DNA of 64,000 bases from Hyperoodon ampullatus (taxonomy: Eukaryota > Chordata > Mammalia > Artiodactyla > Ziphiidae), in NCBI GenBank assembly GCA_949752795.1, contig OX457061.1, positions 45,788,338-45,852,337 of the forward strand, in the 5' to 3' direction. The notes below the pieces were generated by a model. It was given only the letters and a program-made list of their open reading frames with translations, was not told the DNA's origin and made no database searches. Position numbers and translations under genes: made by a program. How positions within the stretch are numbered: position 1 is the stretch's first letter; each line of letters starts with the position of its first letter. This document shows, piece after piece, positions 11,870 through 23,999 of this stretch.

Positions 11870-12640
11870 AACATACAGATCTTATTCGGATCCCAATCCA
11901 AACACACTGAGGAAAAAAGTCAAAACAATTGGGAAAATATGAACACTAACTGGATATCTGATAATATTAAATAAGTTAAATTTTAAGGTAGGACAATGGT
12001 ATTACAGTTTTTTTATAATTCCTATCTTTCAGAGATACACAAAAATATATTTACAGATGGAATGATATGACTGGGATTTGCTACAAAATAACTGGGAAGA
12101 GGGCATGTATATGAAATAAGATTGTTATAACTATAAATGGAGTATAACCTCTAAAAATTGTGCATCACTATGTTGTATACCTGAAATTTATTAAAAAGAA
12201 AGAATGAAAGAAAAAGAGGAAGGGAGGGAGAGAGGGAGGAAGAAAGGCAGATTGACAGCTATTATGGCTAGATCTACATTTATAAGTTTGGAACTTTCTA
12301 AAATAAAGAAATAAAAAGATGCTACTGCTATAGTGTAAAATGAAAGAGGCTGCAGAATAATCACATTTTAATTTTCTAAAACTGTGCATTAAACCTAACT
12401 CATAATTGGCAACCATCATATCAATAATCTGAAGAATCAGTATCAGTAGATGCTAAAACAAGTGGGTTCAAGTTCCACAAGGGTAATGGGATATGTACAT
12501 AGTCTCAGAGTATCTCCCCACAATATATTTTTTATTAAGTATGGTGGAGAAAACAGTAACTTTATCTTGGCAGACACCACCTTAACCAAGTGATCAAAAT
12601 TAACATTACCAGTAATGGAACAAACTGACACCTCCATATA
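11870..12640. other. No gene seen; small GGGA-rich tract
   Basis: AT-rich sequence. A purine tract of GGGAGGGAGAGAGGGAGGAAG type lies at about 12215-12245. No exon recognised. Confidence 0.5.
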
Positions 12641-12649
12641 TGATACACT

Positions 12650-13595
12650 GAGAACACATCAATTCTGTGGTATTCCTGCCAAAAGTGAAACTATCATGAG
12701 GAAGTATCAAACAACCTGAATCTAATCATGAAGAAATATCAAACAAACCCATCTTGAGAGACGTTCTATAAAATAAATGGTCTGTACTCTACAAATATGT
12801 CAAAGTCATAAGACAAAGGCTAAGAAACTGTTTCAGATGAAAGGCAATTAAAAATACAAAACCACTAAATGTAATGCATGATCCAGGATGTTCTTTTGCT
12901 ATAAGAATGTTGCTGGACAATGGGTGATTCAATAACAGTTAATTTCCTGATTTTGATCATTAGTATGTGGCTATGTAAGAGAACGTTCTTATTTTTAGGA
13001 AGCACGCACTGTAAAGCAGTAATCGGGTACCGTGTCTTCAACTTACTTTTCTTTTCCTTTTTTTTTGTTAACTTATTTATTTTTGGCTGTGTTAGGTCTT
13101 CGTTGCTGCATACGGGCTTTCTCTAGTTGCAGCAAGCGGGGTCTACTCTTCATTGCAGTGCGCAGGCTTCTCATTGCGGTGGCTTCTCTTGTTGTGGAGC
13201 ATGGGCACTAGGCACATGGGCTTCAGAAGTTGTGGCACGTGGGCTCAGCAGTTGTGACGTACAGGCTTGGTTGCTCTGCAGCATGTGGGATCTCCCCAGA
13301 CCAGGGATCGAACCCATGTCCCCTGCCTTGGCAGGCGGATTCTCAACCACTGCGCCACCAGGGAAGTCCCCAACTTACTTTCAAGCAATTATGAAAAAAA
13401 TAATATGTATATGTAAATACAAATAGAGGACAGATAGATGATAGGAAAGGAGAATGAGTGAAGAACAGAACAAAAATATGAAACATGTAGGTAATCTCAA
13501 CAGAAGGTATACAGCAACTCTTTGTACTATTATTGCAAGTTTTCTGGTAAATCTGAAATGGTATCAAAATAAAAAGCTTAAAAAACCCTCAACAG
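12650..13595 (+). repeat. LINE 3'-end sequence interrupted by a SINE
   Basis: Old LINE 3'-end text: 'TGATCCAGGATGTTC..', 'CAGTTAATTTCCTGATTTTGATCATTAGTATGTGGCTATGTAAGA' in part, then after the SINE 'AGCAACTCTTTGTACTATT' and 'ATAAAAAGCTTAAAA'. The same ending occurs at about 39660-39730. Confidence 0.6.
13051..13370 (-). repeat. Long-form SINE
   Basis: TTATTTATTTTTGGCTGTGTT to CACCAGGGAAGTCCC. Target duplication CAACTTACTTT at about 13039-13049 and 13371-13381. The ORFs over this span are SINE translations. Confidence 0.94.
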
Positions 13596-13902
13596 GGGGC
13601 TTCCCTGGTGGCACAGTGGTTGGGAGTCTGCCTGCCAATGCAGGGGACACGGGTTCGAGCCCTGGTCTGGGAGGATCCTGCATGCCATGGAGCGGCTAGC
13701 CCTGTGAGCCACAAATACTGAGCCTGCGCGTCTGGAGCCTGTGCTCCGCAGCGAGAGGCCGCGATAGTGAGAGGCCCGTGCACCGCGATAAGAAGTGGCC
13801 CCCACTTGCCGCAACTAGAGAAAGCCCTCACACAGAAACGAAGAGCCAACACAGCCATAAATAAATGAATAAATAAATAAATAAATAAAAATTAAAAAAA
13901 AA
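13595..13902 (+). repeat. Long-form SINE variant
   Basis: GGGGGCTTCCCTGGTGGCACAG to an AAATAAATAAATAAA tail. Target duplication AAAAACCCTCAACA at 13581-13594 and 13903-13916. Confidence 0.94.
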
Positions 13903-14625
13903 AAAAACCCTCAACAAACACATATATTTGCATGGCTTTTTGTATGTACACAAAAATCAGAAAGGATTCATACCAAACTGTTAACAATGGTTAGTTCTGG
14001 AAGAAGGTAAAAGAAGGTTTTCATGTTCAACTTTCTGTACTTCGGTAGTTTTAATTCTGGAGCTAAAAATATACTAACTGAAACAAAAAGTGCACTAGAT
14101 GGGTACGACAGCAGATCTGAGCAGGCAAACGAAGAATCAGCAAACTTGAAGATAGAGCAATGTCTACAAAGAAAGAAAAAAGAATAAAGAAAAGCAAACT
14201 GAGCCTAAAAGACCTGTGGGATGCCATTAAGCATATCAACATCCACATTACAGGAGTCCCAGAAAAGAGAAAAGGGCAGAAAGACTATTTTAAAAAATAG
14301 CGGCCAAAATCTTCCCAGATTTGATGAAAGACATGAATCTACAAATCCAAGAAGCTCAATGAACTCTAAGTAGGATAAACTCAAAGTGATTCAAACCAAG
14401 ACACATTATAACCAAACTGTTGAAAAAAAAGAATGAATCATTAAAAGCAAGAGAAGCAACTCATCATTTACAAGGGAGCCTCAACAGATTAACAGCCAAT
14501 TTCTAATCAGAAACTATGGAGGACAGAAGACAGGAGGATGACATATTTAAATTACCAAAAGAAAAAAAAACTGTCAACCAAGAATACTGTATCTGGCAAA
14601 AACTGTCCTTCAAAAATGAGGGAGG

Positions 14626-14969
14626 GGGACTTCCCTGGTGGCGCAGTGGTTAGGAATCCGCCTGCCAATGGAGAGGACATGGGTTCGAGCCCTGGTCCAG
14701 GAAGATCCCACATGCCACAGAGCAACTAAGCCCATACGCCACAACTACTGAGCCTGTGCTCTAGAGCCCATGAGCCACAATTTCTGAGCCCTCATGCCAC
14801 AACTACTGAAGCCTGCGCACCTGGAGGCCGTGCTCCGCAACAAGAGAAGCCACCGCAATGAGAAGCCCACACACCACAAAGAAGAGTAGCCCCCACTCAC
14901 GACAGCTAGAGAAAGCCCACGCACAGCAAGGAAGACCCAATGCAGCCAAAAATAAATTAATTAAAAAAA
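14626..14969 (+). repeat. Long-form SINE (first of two at one site)
   Basis: GGGACTTCCCTGGTGGCGCAG to an AAATAAATTAATT tail. Flanked by AAAAATGAGGGAG copies at about 14612-14624 and 14973-14985. Confidence 0.93.
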
Positions 14970-14986
14970 CAAAAAATGAGGGAGGG

Positions 14987-15358
14987 GGACTCCCCTGGTG
15001 GTCCAGTGGTTAAGAATCCACCTTCCAATGAAGGGGACAGGTTCCATCCCTGGTCAGGGAACTAGGATCCCACATGCCACGTGGCAACTAAGCCTGCCCA
15101 CCACAACTACTGAGCCCACATGCCACAACTACAGAGGCCTACGCTCTGGAGACTGCACGCCACAACTACAGAGCCCATGTGCTCTGGAGCCCGCGTGCCA
15201 CAACCAGAGAGCCCATGTGCCACAACTACTGAGCCTGTGCACCAGAACTAGAGAGAAGCCCACACATTCCAAGAAAGAGCCCTCGCACTGCAATGAAAGA
15301 TCCCACATGCCGCAACTAGGGCCCCGACACAGCCCAAAAAATAGATAATTTTTTTTTT
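14987..15358 (+). repeat. Long-form SINE variant (second at the same site)
   Basis: GGGACTCCCCTGGTGGTCCAG with extra GAGCCCATGTGCCACAACT-type repeats, ending in a T-rich tail. The third copy of AATGAGGGAG lies at 15361-15370. Confidence 0.9.
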
Positions 15359-15518
15359 TTAATGAGGGAGAAACTGAAACATTCTCATATAAATAAACCT
15401 GAGAGAGTTTGTTGCCTACAAGAAATGTTAAAAGTCCTTCAGGCTGAAATAGCAGAATACCACAGTAACTCAAAGCCTCAGGAAGAAATAAAGACCTCTG
15501 CTAAGAATAAATGGGCTA

Positions 15519-15887
15519 GGACTTCCCTGGTGGCACAGTGGTTACGAATCTGCCTGCCAATGCAGGGGACACAGGTTTGAGCCCTGGTCTGGGAAGATCC
15601 CACATGCCGTGGAGCAACTAAGCCCGTGAGCCACAACTACTGAGCCTGCACTCTAGAGCCTGCAGGCCACAGCTACTGAGCCCACGTGCCACAACTACTG
15701 AAGCTTGTGCACCTAGAACCTGTGCTCCACAACGAGAAGCCACTGCAATGAGAGGCCCGTGCACCACAGCGAAGAGTGGCCCCCACTCCCCGCGACTAGA
15801 GAAAGCCTGCACACAGCAACAAAGACCCAACGCTGCCAAAAATAAATAAATAAATACATACATAAATAAATAAATAAATTTTAAAAA
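15519..15887 (+). repeat. Long-form SINE
   Basis: GGACTTCCCTGGTGGCACAG to an AAATAAATAAATACATACATAAATAA tail in degraded form. Target duplication AAGAATAAATGGGCTA / AAAGAATGGGCTA. Confidence 0.93.
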
Positions 15888-15990
15888 AGAATGGGCTAAA
15901 AGCTAGTATTGTTTTTGGTTTCCAACTCCCCTTTTTATTTAGTACAGATTTTTTTTTAATGCACAAAAATTATTATAAATCTATGTTACT

Positions 15991-16358
15991 GGACTTCCCT
16001 GGTGGCACAGTGGTTAAGAATCCACCTGCCAATGCAGAGAACACGGGTTTGAGCCCTGGTCTGTGAAGATCCCACATGCCGCGGAGTAACTAAGCCCGTG
16101 TGCCACAACTGCTAAGCCTGCGCTCTAGAGCCCACACACCACAACTACTGAAGCTTGCGTGCCCTAGAGCCCGCGTACCGCAACTACTGAGCCCATGTGA
16201 TGCAACTACTGAAGCTCATGTGCCTAGAGCCCATGCTCCACAACGAGAAGCCACCGCAATGAGAAGCAAGCACACCTCAATGAAGAGTAGCCACCACTCG
16301 CCGCAAATAGAGAAAGCCCGCCCGCAGCAATGAAGACCCAACACAACTCAAAAAAAAA
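15991..16358 (+). repeat. Long-form SINE
   Basis: GGACTTCCCTGGTGGCACAG to AACACAACTCAAAAAAAAAA. Target duplication AAATCTATGTTACT / AAATCTATGCTATT. Confidence 0.93.
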
Positions 16359-16709
16359 AATCTATGCTATTGTCTTTCTACGCCTGGCTTATTTCACTTA
16401 CCATAATGCCCTCCAGGTTCATCCATGTTGCACATAAGTTGCAATTTGTGACAACAACGTTTAAAGGGGGTAGTACAGAACCATACAGGATCAGAGTCTT
16501 TGTATGATATTGAAGTTAAGTCGGTTATCAGTTCAAACTAGACTGTTCGAAATTTAAGATGTTAAGTGTAATCCCTGAGAGAAATGAAAACATAAATCCA
16601 CATAGACAAAGTGGAAACAACCCAACCGTCCATCAACTGACAAATGGATAAATTAAACATGATATATACATACAATGGAATATTATTTGTCAATAAAAAA
16701 CAATGGCAT

Positions 16710-17021
16710 GGGACTTCCCTGGCAGTGCAGTAGTTAAGAATCTGCCTGCCAATGCAGGGGACACAGGTCCGAGCCCTGGTCTGGGAAGATCCCACATGCC
16801 GCAGAGCAACTAAACCTGTGTGCCACAACTACTGAGCCTGCATGCCACAACTACTGAAACCCACACACCTAAAGCCCATGCTCCTCAACAAGAGAAGCCA
16901 CTGCAAGCCTGCGCACCACAATGAATAGTGGCCCCCGCTCGCTGCAACTAGAGAAAGCCCGTGCGCAGCAACGAAGACCCAATGCAGCCAAAAATAAATA
17001 AATAAAATAAACTTATGGGAA
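16710..17021 (+). repeat. Long-form SINE
   Basis: GGGACTTCCCTGGCAGTGCAG to an AAATAAATAAATAAAAT tail. Target duplication AAAAACAATGGCAT / AAAAAATGGCAT. Confidence 0.93.
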
Positions 17022-17304
17022 AAAAAAATGGCATGGTTGAACACAGAAAACATGCTAAATGAAAGAAGCAAGTCACAAAAGACTACATATTTCCATTTAT
17101 GTGAAATGTCTAAAATAGGCAAATCCAGAAACAGAAAGTAAATAAGTGGTTGCTAGGGGCTGTGGGGAGAGTGGAATAGGGAGTGAATGCTAATGGACAT
17201 GAGGTTTCTTTTTGGGGTACTGAAAATGCTCTGGAACATTTTCAACAGACTGTAGTGGCGGTTTCACCACGCTGTGAATACTAAAAAAACACTGAACTGT
17301 ATAC

Positions 17305-17515
17305 TTTTTTTTTTTTTTTTTTTGCAGTACGTGGGCCTCTCACTGTTGTGGCCTCTCCTGTTGCGGAACACAGGCTCCGGACACGCAGGCTCAGCGGCCA
17401 AGGCTCACGGGCCCAGCTGCTCTGCGGCATGTGGGATCTTCCCAGACCGGGGCATGAACCTGTGTCCCCTGCATCGGCAGGTGGACTGTCAACCACTGTG
17501 CCACCAGGGAAGCCC
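17305..17515 (-). repeat. Short-form SINE
   Basis: T run, GCAGTACGTGGGCCTCTCACTG, to CCAGGGAAGCCC. Target duplication TGAACTGTATACTTT / TGAACTCTACACTTT. Confidence 0.94.
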
Positions 17516-17589
17516 TGAACTCTACACTTTTAATGACTGAATTTCGTGATATATGAATTATACCTTAATAAAGCTATTTTTAAAAATCC

Positions 17590-18388
17590 AGCCCTAAATA
17601 CAGACGAGTTTAGAAGGTGGAAAAAATATGCCATGGTGAAACTGTTTCAAGCTCAGGATCAACAGTTTTAAGCAGTTCTCAAATTGGTCTAACAGGACTT
17701 TCAGGAGAGAACTGAGAGTATGGAAAAAGAGAAATAAAACCTCTAAGAGCTAAATAAATAAATAACACAGTCTTGAAACTAGAAGAGGTGAGTACCAAGC
17801 AAAATGCACTGGTAAAAACTGAAATCTAGACATATCATAAAAATTTAGATCATCACCAGATTTTTAAAAGTCTGAACAACAAACAGCTTCCAGATACAAA
17901 GTGGTTATATACAAAGGAAAGAGAATAAAACTAGCTTCAAGAACTCACTATCATCAACAGAGGCTATAAAATTATGGAGCAATTATCTTCAAAAATCTAA
18001 TTAAGAATAGTTGTAAAATTAGAACCCTAGTATCTAAATAAGGGAGCAAAATGAAAACATTTCAACATCTAAAGACTGAAAATTCCCTCTTCATTGATTC
18101 CTCCCTGAAAAAAGAATTCAGAGATATAGTTTACCAAAGCATAAAATTAATCTAAAGTAGGAGAAATGGAAAACATCAGAAAAAGCAGTGGGCAAATAAA
18201 TCAGTAAAATATACGTAGTCCAAGGCAATTCCTGACATAAAAGTAAATAAGTGATCTGGAACTAAAATCTGAGATGACCTGAAAATGGGAGAAATATGGA
18301 AGAGAGGAGGAAGTAAAACAAACTTGTCTTATTGTAGGGATTACATATACAGGACATATGGATTTTATGTATAAAAATTACATACATT
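17590..18388. other. No gene seen
   Basis: A-rich sequence (plus strand) with no recognised exon; possibly very old LINE-derived DNA. Confidence 0.5.
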
Positions 18389-18588
18389 GGACTTCCCTGG
18401 TGTCCAGTGGCTGATACTCCATGCTCCCAGTGCAGGGGACCCAGGTTCGATCCCTGATCAGGGAACTAGATCCCACATGCCACAACTCAAGAGTTCGCAT
18501 GACACAACTAAAAATACTGTACACCACAACGAAGATTCTGCATGCAGCAACTAAGACCCGGAACAGCCAAATAAATAAATGAATTTTA
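18389..18588 (+). repeat. SINE of the CACAACTCAAGAG form
   Basis: GGACTTCCCTGGTGTCCAGTG to an AAATAAATAAATGAATTTT tail. Target duplication AAAAATTACATACATT / AAAATTACATATAAAA. Confidence 0.9.
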
Positions 18589-19412
18589 AAATTACATATA
18601 AAAATTCTAACAGCAACCAACATAAAAAAAGGAATAGGATGAGCAACTTTCAAATAACTAAAGCAAATAAGTCAAATATAAAAAATTCATCAAAAGGAAG
18701 AAAAAGATTTTAAAAAACAAGAAAAAAGGAGGGTAAACAGAAAACGTAGAATAAGAATAAAACTAAATAGATTTATAATCATAATTAATATGAAAGAATT
18801 TATTCCCCCTGTTCAAAGAGCAATATTCGGCCTGGGTTCAAAAAAAGAAAAAGCATAAGTCAAGCCTTTTAGAAAATGGGAAATTAGGATAGGAAATGTT
18901 ATAGAAAAGATATCTGTGTAGTTAGAGTCTAGGAAACAAAATCAACAAAGGCTCCTCATCCTTTGAAAATTATCCACTAACAGATTTGCTTCAGATTACC
19001 AAATGTAGCAATTAACATAATAAGATTATTGGCAATTGTCCTAAGAGCTCTACTTCTAAAGCTAAAGGTACATACAATACATATACAAAAGAATTTTTCT
19101 TCTATATTTTATAATTTCATATATTTTATTATGAAATGATTTCCAATAAAGGAAAACAAAAAGCACATGGCAGACCTTTCAACAAATCTTAGTTGTTTTA
19201 CAAGTATCTATCAAAACGGGTTGTAATATATCTCTAATAACAAAACTCAACAAACACATTCTTCTTATAAGTAAAAGCAAAGATTAATAATATAAGAAAT
19301 GTTAATATGAAGTAAATCAAAAGGGTTATTATAAGGACAAAATAAGATAACACAAGCAATAGCTACCACTGTCTACTGGGACCTCCTCACTTTCCTAAAC
19401 CAGATCTTATTA
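18589..19412. other. No gene seen
   Basis: A-rich, AT-rich sequence with no exon or clear repeat family that I can name. Confidence 0.5.
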
Positions 19413-19618
19413 TTTTTTTTTTTTTTTGCTGTACGCAGGCCTCTCACTGTTGTGGCCTCTCCTGTTGCGGAGCACAGGCTCCGGACGCGCAGGCTCAGCA
19501 GCCATGGCTCATGGGCCCAGCCGCTCCGCGGCATGTGGGATCTTCCCGGACCGGGGCACGAACCCGTGTCCCCTGCATCAGCAGGCAGACTCTCAACCAC
19601 TGCGCCACCAGGGAAGCC
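19413..19618 (-). repeat. Short-form SINE
   Basis: T run, GCTGTACGCAGGCCTCTCACTG, to CCAGGGAAGCC. Predicted ORFs on both strands are SINE translations. A MIR-like tail (minus) follows at about 19635-19700. Confidence 0.94.
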
Positions 19619-19813
19619 TGAGATGGTTAGTTTTAAATGGGAAACCAGAACTAGAACTTTAGATCTTTCAACTCACTGTCCAGAGTTCTGTCCATTACAA
19701 TATAATCTCTCCTGGCAAAAGACGTTAATTAAAAAGCTTATATTAAGAAAACATCTCATAAAAAGGTCCCAAATCAACCTCATTTTATTGTAAATTCAAA
19801 ACTTTACTATTGA

Positions 19814-20128
19814 GGGACTTCCCTGGTGGCTCAGTGGTTACGAATCTGTCTGCCAATGCAGGGGACACGGATTCGAGCCCTGGTCTGGGAAGATCCCACA
19901 TGCCGAGGAGCAACTAAGCCTGCGAGCCACAACTACTGATCCCGCGCGCCGCAACTACTTAAGTCCACACACCTAGAGCCCGTGCTCCACAACAAGGAGA
20001 AGCCACCGCAATAAGAACCCCGCGCCCCACAGCAAAGTATAGCCCCCACTTGCTGCAACTAGAGAAAGCCCACGCACAGCAACAAAGACCCAACGCAGCC
20101 CAAAAATAAAATAAATAAATTATTTTTT
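19814..20128 (+). repeat. Long-form SINE
   Basis: GGGACTTCCCTGGTGGCTCAG to an AAATAAAATAAATAAATT tail. Target duplication AAACTTTACTATTGA / AAAATTACTATTCAA. Confidence 0.92.
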
Positions 20129-20345
20129 AAAATTACTATTCAAAGTATGGTCCTTGGGACATCAACATAACCTGGGAGCTTATTAAAATACACAATTGCA
20201 AGCCCACCCAGAACTACTGAATCAGAATCTACATTTTACCACAATCTCCAGGTGATCTACACGCACAATAAAATTTGACAAGCATGTGTCGAGAACAGTG
20301 CTGTCCAAAAGAACTTTCCATAATGATAAAAATGTTTTATATCTG

Positions 20346-20555
20346 GGGCTTCCCTGGTGGCGCAGTGGTTGAGAGTCCGCCTGCCGATGCAGGGGACATG
20401 GGTTCGTGCCCCGGTCCGGGAGGATCCCACATGCCGTGGAGCGGCTGGGCCCATGAGCCATGGCCGCTGAGCCTGCGCGTCCGGAGCATGTGCTCCACCA
20501 CGGGAGAAGCCACAACAGTGAGAGGCCCACGTACCGCAAAAAAAAAAAAAAAAAA
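20346..20555 (+). repeat. Short-form SINE
   Basis: GGGCTTCCCTGGTGGCGCAG to an A run. Target duplication ATGTTTTATATCTG / AAGTTTTATATCTG. Close to the family consensus, so a recent insertion. Confidence 0.95.
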
Positions 20556-20927
20556 AGTTTTATATCTGCACTATGTGGCTATCATATTTGACAGATCAAG
20601 AACATCTCAAACTAGAACTGTGCCTAAATATAATTTCTTACAATACTAAATAAAATAAGCCTCAGTTACCCTAACATGTACACTCTTTCACTAAATTTTA
20701 CTGCCAGTAATACATACAGACCAAAAACATTTTTTTTTTTTAAACAGAGACCCAACAACTCAAAAAGCATAGCTTCCTAGAGACATTTGGAGTAAGACCT
20801 ACATTATTATGGGGTAAGCCATACATTATTACTGACTGCATTATAAAAGGTATAGTTATAAAAGATTCTCATTTAATAATCTACCAATAATTTTGTTTAA
20901 CATGGGCTCTCAAAAAAGAAACGTTCC

Positions 20928-21117
20928 GGGCCTCCCTGGTGGCGCAGTGGTTGAGAGTCCGCCTGCCGATGCAGGGGACACGGGTTCATACCCCAGTCTG
21001 GGAGGATCCCACATGCCGCGGAGTGGCTGGGCCCGTGAGCCATGGCCGCTGAGCCTGCGCGTCCGGAGCCTGTGCTCCGCAACGGGAGAGGCCACAACAG
21101 TGAGAGGCCCGCGTACC

Positions 21118-21143
<26 letters not shown>
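20928..21143 (+). repeat. Short-form SINE with a tripled target repeat
   Basis: GGGCCTCCCTGGTGGCGCAG to an A run of about 30. AAAAAAGAAACGTTCC occurs at 20912-20927, 21144-21159 and again at 21174-21189, so the 3' flank was duplicated after insertion. Confidence 0.94.
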
Positions 21144-21151
<8 letters not shown>

Positions 21152-21189
21152 AACGTTCCAAAAAAAAGAAAAAAAAAAAGAAACGTTCC

Positions 21190-22450
21190 ATTATCTTAAA
21201 ATTCTGCTTATATAAAACACCAAGTTCTCTGAATAAGCCAGGTAAGTGAAATGTTATTGTAAAAACTATCTACTACAAGGATAAAGTTAGATTCCCTATT
21301 AAATTATAAGAACTAGCTAGAATTTCCTGTTTCAGAAAATGGATGGGACAGGATATAAACAATTCAAAACCTTCAGTAATTTTAAAGTATTTCAGAACAA
21401 AATTTGTGGTAAGTTGGTTGGTTGATTTCCTATTGGTGTTACCACTTGGAAACAGAGTAACCTTTGATGGAAGAAAATTTTTTGAGAATTCACAAGCTAC
21501 GCCTAAATTCCACTCCATATAATAATTTGTAATCTAGCTGACATTTGACTTTGAATTCCACCCACAGAAAGGAGTCATTTATCATACATGGTGTGGTATA
21601 AGGTATAATCTGCCTGAAGGAGAAAATAGGGAATTTACTGCCCATATCCTTCGCCACTGAACTCTAGAAGGAAATATTAACACTCCCAAACTATAGGAAG
21701 ATGTCAGGATTAGGAAGATTCCATTCTTACTAACGAAGGAAGAAATGAGGATATGAACCCTGCCTAGGACTAAGACCATGATGATAAGATGCAGCACAAG
21801 ACAAGCAAAGCCAGTCTGACCTTGAGTCTCCAAAGGGTTATTAAAAGAGGCTGGGGATAGGCCAGCCAGCAGTGACAAACAGCAAAAGACTGGGGGTTAA
21901 AGATAGTTGAAGACTGAGTTTAGCATCAAAATCTCTAATTCTGTTGTTCTCTTCTATTTACCCATCAAATCTGATGGTAACTAAAAATTTTCCATTATAC
22001 TCTTCTATAAGCTATGAGGGACATTCTAAAGTATGGTATTTATGCAAGGATTATCAAAACTCTACGGACATATCTTTCACAAATACCAAGGGTGTACTGT
22101 ATATCACTATACAGTATTTGCAGTATAATTAAAGTCTGGTGGATGTTTTATATTTCAACATGATCTTTGCCAGGATCAGAACATCCAACTGCTTAGAAGA
22201 ACAGTTCCCAAAGTTCATAGTACTCCATAGTCTTCTCATGAAAAAAAGAAAAAAGTTTTTAGAGGCTTTAATACACGACAGAGTAAATCAAATCGCTCAA
22301 GATTTTTATAAAAATAACCTAAGAGATAAGGGTTTAATGGTGGATAGGAGCCACACAGTCCAAAGAACTGGGCAGGGAGTTTAAAAAACAAAACAGAAAA
22401 ACCATATCCTCCCTCACATATGTTCTAGTCAGTTTGCAATATTCATCATA
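21190..22450. other. No gene seen
   Basis: Sequence without a recognised exon or SINE. Predicted ORFs (for example minus strand 21582-21878) have no splice context or recognisable domain. Origin unclear. Confidence 0.45.
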
Positions 22451-22451
22451 A

Positions 22452-22575
22452 TTTTTTTTTTTCTTTTGGCCACCCACGTGGTTTGCAGGATCTTAGCTCC
22501 CTGACCAGGGATTGAACCTGCTCCCTTGGCAGTGAAAGCTCGGAGTCCTAACTACTGGACCACTAGGGAATTCCC
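22452..22575 (-). repeat. Short CHR-1-like SINE
   Basis: T run, CTTTTGGCCACCCACGTGG, to CTAGGGAATTCCC. Target duplication CATCATAATTTT / CATCATAACTTT. Confidence 0.92.
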
Positions 22576-22737
22576 CATCATAACTTTAAACAGATGTAGC
22601 TTCTCCAATACTAAGAAGAGTACTTCATTCTTTTAAATGTATCTAATGCAATTTAAATACCATAAACATACGAGCAAAAAAAACCGAAACCCCCCCCCCA
22701 ACACACAGGAACAAGTTGTTGTTTTGTTTTGTTTTGT

Positions 22738-23074
22738 GGGTTTTTTAAATTAATTAATTAATTATATTTATTTTTGGCTGCTTTGGGTCGTCGTTGCTGC
22801 GTGCGGGCTTTCTCTAGTTGTGGCAAGAGGGGGCTACTCTTTGTTGTGGTGCATGGGCTTCTCATCGCAGTGGCTTCTCTTGTTGCAGAGCACGGGCTCT
22901 AGGCACACGAGCTTCAGTAGCTGTGGCTTGCGGGCTCTAGAGCGCAGGCTCAGTAGTTGTGGCTCACAGGGTTAGTTGTTCTGCGGCCTGTGGGATCTTC
23001 CCAGACCAGGGCTTGAACCTGTGGACCCTGCATTGGCAGGCGGATTCTTAACCACTGCACCACCAGGGAAGTCC
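22738..23074 (-). repeat. Long-form SINE
   Basis: AATTAATTAATTATATTTATTTTTGG-type tail to CACCAGGGAAGTCC. Target duplication CAAGTTGTTGTTT / AAAGTTGTTGTTT. Confidence 0.93.
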
Positions 23075-23499
23075 AAAGTTGTTGTTTAACTATGAAAATT
23101 TACTATTTCTCCTTTTTACTTAATGTAATTACATTCCACCTAATTTTATCCTAATTATATAATATTGTATTACTTGAAAATAAAAACAAAAAAACTCTTC
23201 CAAAATGTTTCCACATCAGCTCTCTCACAAACCACAATTATTCTTGATAAAGCCCACACTAGACAGGACTAGATATCAAAAAATCTTTCTAAACATATTT
23301 TAGTAGAAATCCTAACTGCTCAGAATGAGTGACTCATGAATTGTCCGCACAAGAAAACTCTCTCACTGTCATACCACATTATTAACATTTTGTAAAATGC
23401 ATACATCATTCACAAATCTGTTAGTTTCCCAGTTTGGGGAAATATATGTAACCTGTGTATAAGGCACAACTCAAGCTGCTTTTAAAACCCTCTGGCCCA

Positions 23500-23780
23500 A
23501 GACTTCCCTGGCAGTGCAGTGGTTAAGAATCCGCCTGCCAATGCAGGGGACACAGGTTCGATCCCTGGTCCGGGAAGATCCCACGTGCTGCAGAGTAACC
23601 AGGCCCGTGCGCCACAACTACTGAGCCCACGAGCCTAAGGCCCGTGCTCTGCAACAAGAGAAGCAACCACAATGAGAAACCCACACGCCCGCAACAAAGA
23701 GTAGTCCCTGCTCGCCGCAACTACGCGCAGCAACGAAGACCCAATGCAGCCAAAAGTAAATAAATTTATTTTTTTAAAAA
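23500..23780 (+). repeat. Long-form SINE, internally shortened
   Basis: AGACTTCCCTGGCAGTGCAG to AAATAAATTTATTTTTTT. Target duplication TCTGGCCC on both sides. This is the last SINE before the roughly 5-kb SINE-free promoter region. Confidence 0.92.
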
Positions 23781-23999
23781 AGTCTGGCCCTGTAACTCCA
23801 AAGACAATACAAACAACTCTTGAGAAGCTGGCCTTTCTAATCAAGCAAATATTGGTAGTAAATGTCACATTAGATGCCATGTGACAGACACGTATACTCT
23901 TGTATTTATTAAAATAGCATGCCTAGAAGAGGATTTCCTAAATATGATATAAAAAGCATAAAAGACTGAAAAGTTCAGTTCACTAAAATTATGAACTTT

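Larger units (their letters stand above)
14050..15518 (+). repeat. L1 ORF1-region fragment carrying two SINEs
   Basis: Sense L1 ORF1-type text: 'GACATCCACATTACAGGAGTCCCAGAAAAGAGAAA'-like at 14240-14275, 'CCAAGAATACTGTATCTGGCAAAAACTGTCCTTCAAAAATGAGGGAG'-like at 14578-14625. It resumes at 15361 (AATGAGGGAGAAACTG, then a run corresponding to CCTACAAGAAATGTTAAAAG). It is interrupted by stops and is not functional. Confidence 0.75.
16600..17590 (+). repeat. L1 3' end interrupted by two SINEs
   Basis: Sense L1 text (CCATCAACTGACAAATGG, TACAATGGAATATTATT) is broken at 16710, resumes at 17022 (GGCATGGTTGAACACAG .. TGGTTGCTAGGGGCTG), is broken again at 17305 and finishes at 17516-17590 with CTTAATAAAGCTATTTTT. 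A minus-strand L1 scrap (TTATTTCACTTACCATAATG) lies at about 16388-16470. Confidence 0.8.

Noticed and set aside
14626..15358. Regularly spaced CCACAACTACTGAGCC units resembling a CRISPR array
   Set aside because: Internal repeats of the long SINE form; spacing is irregular and the host is a mammal.
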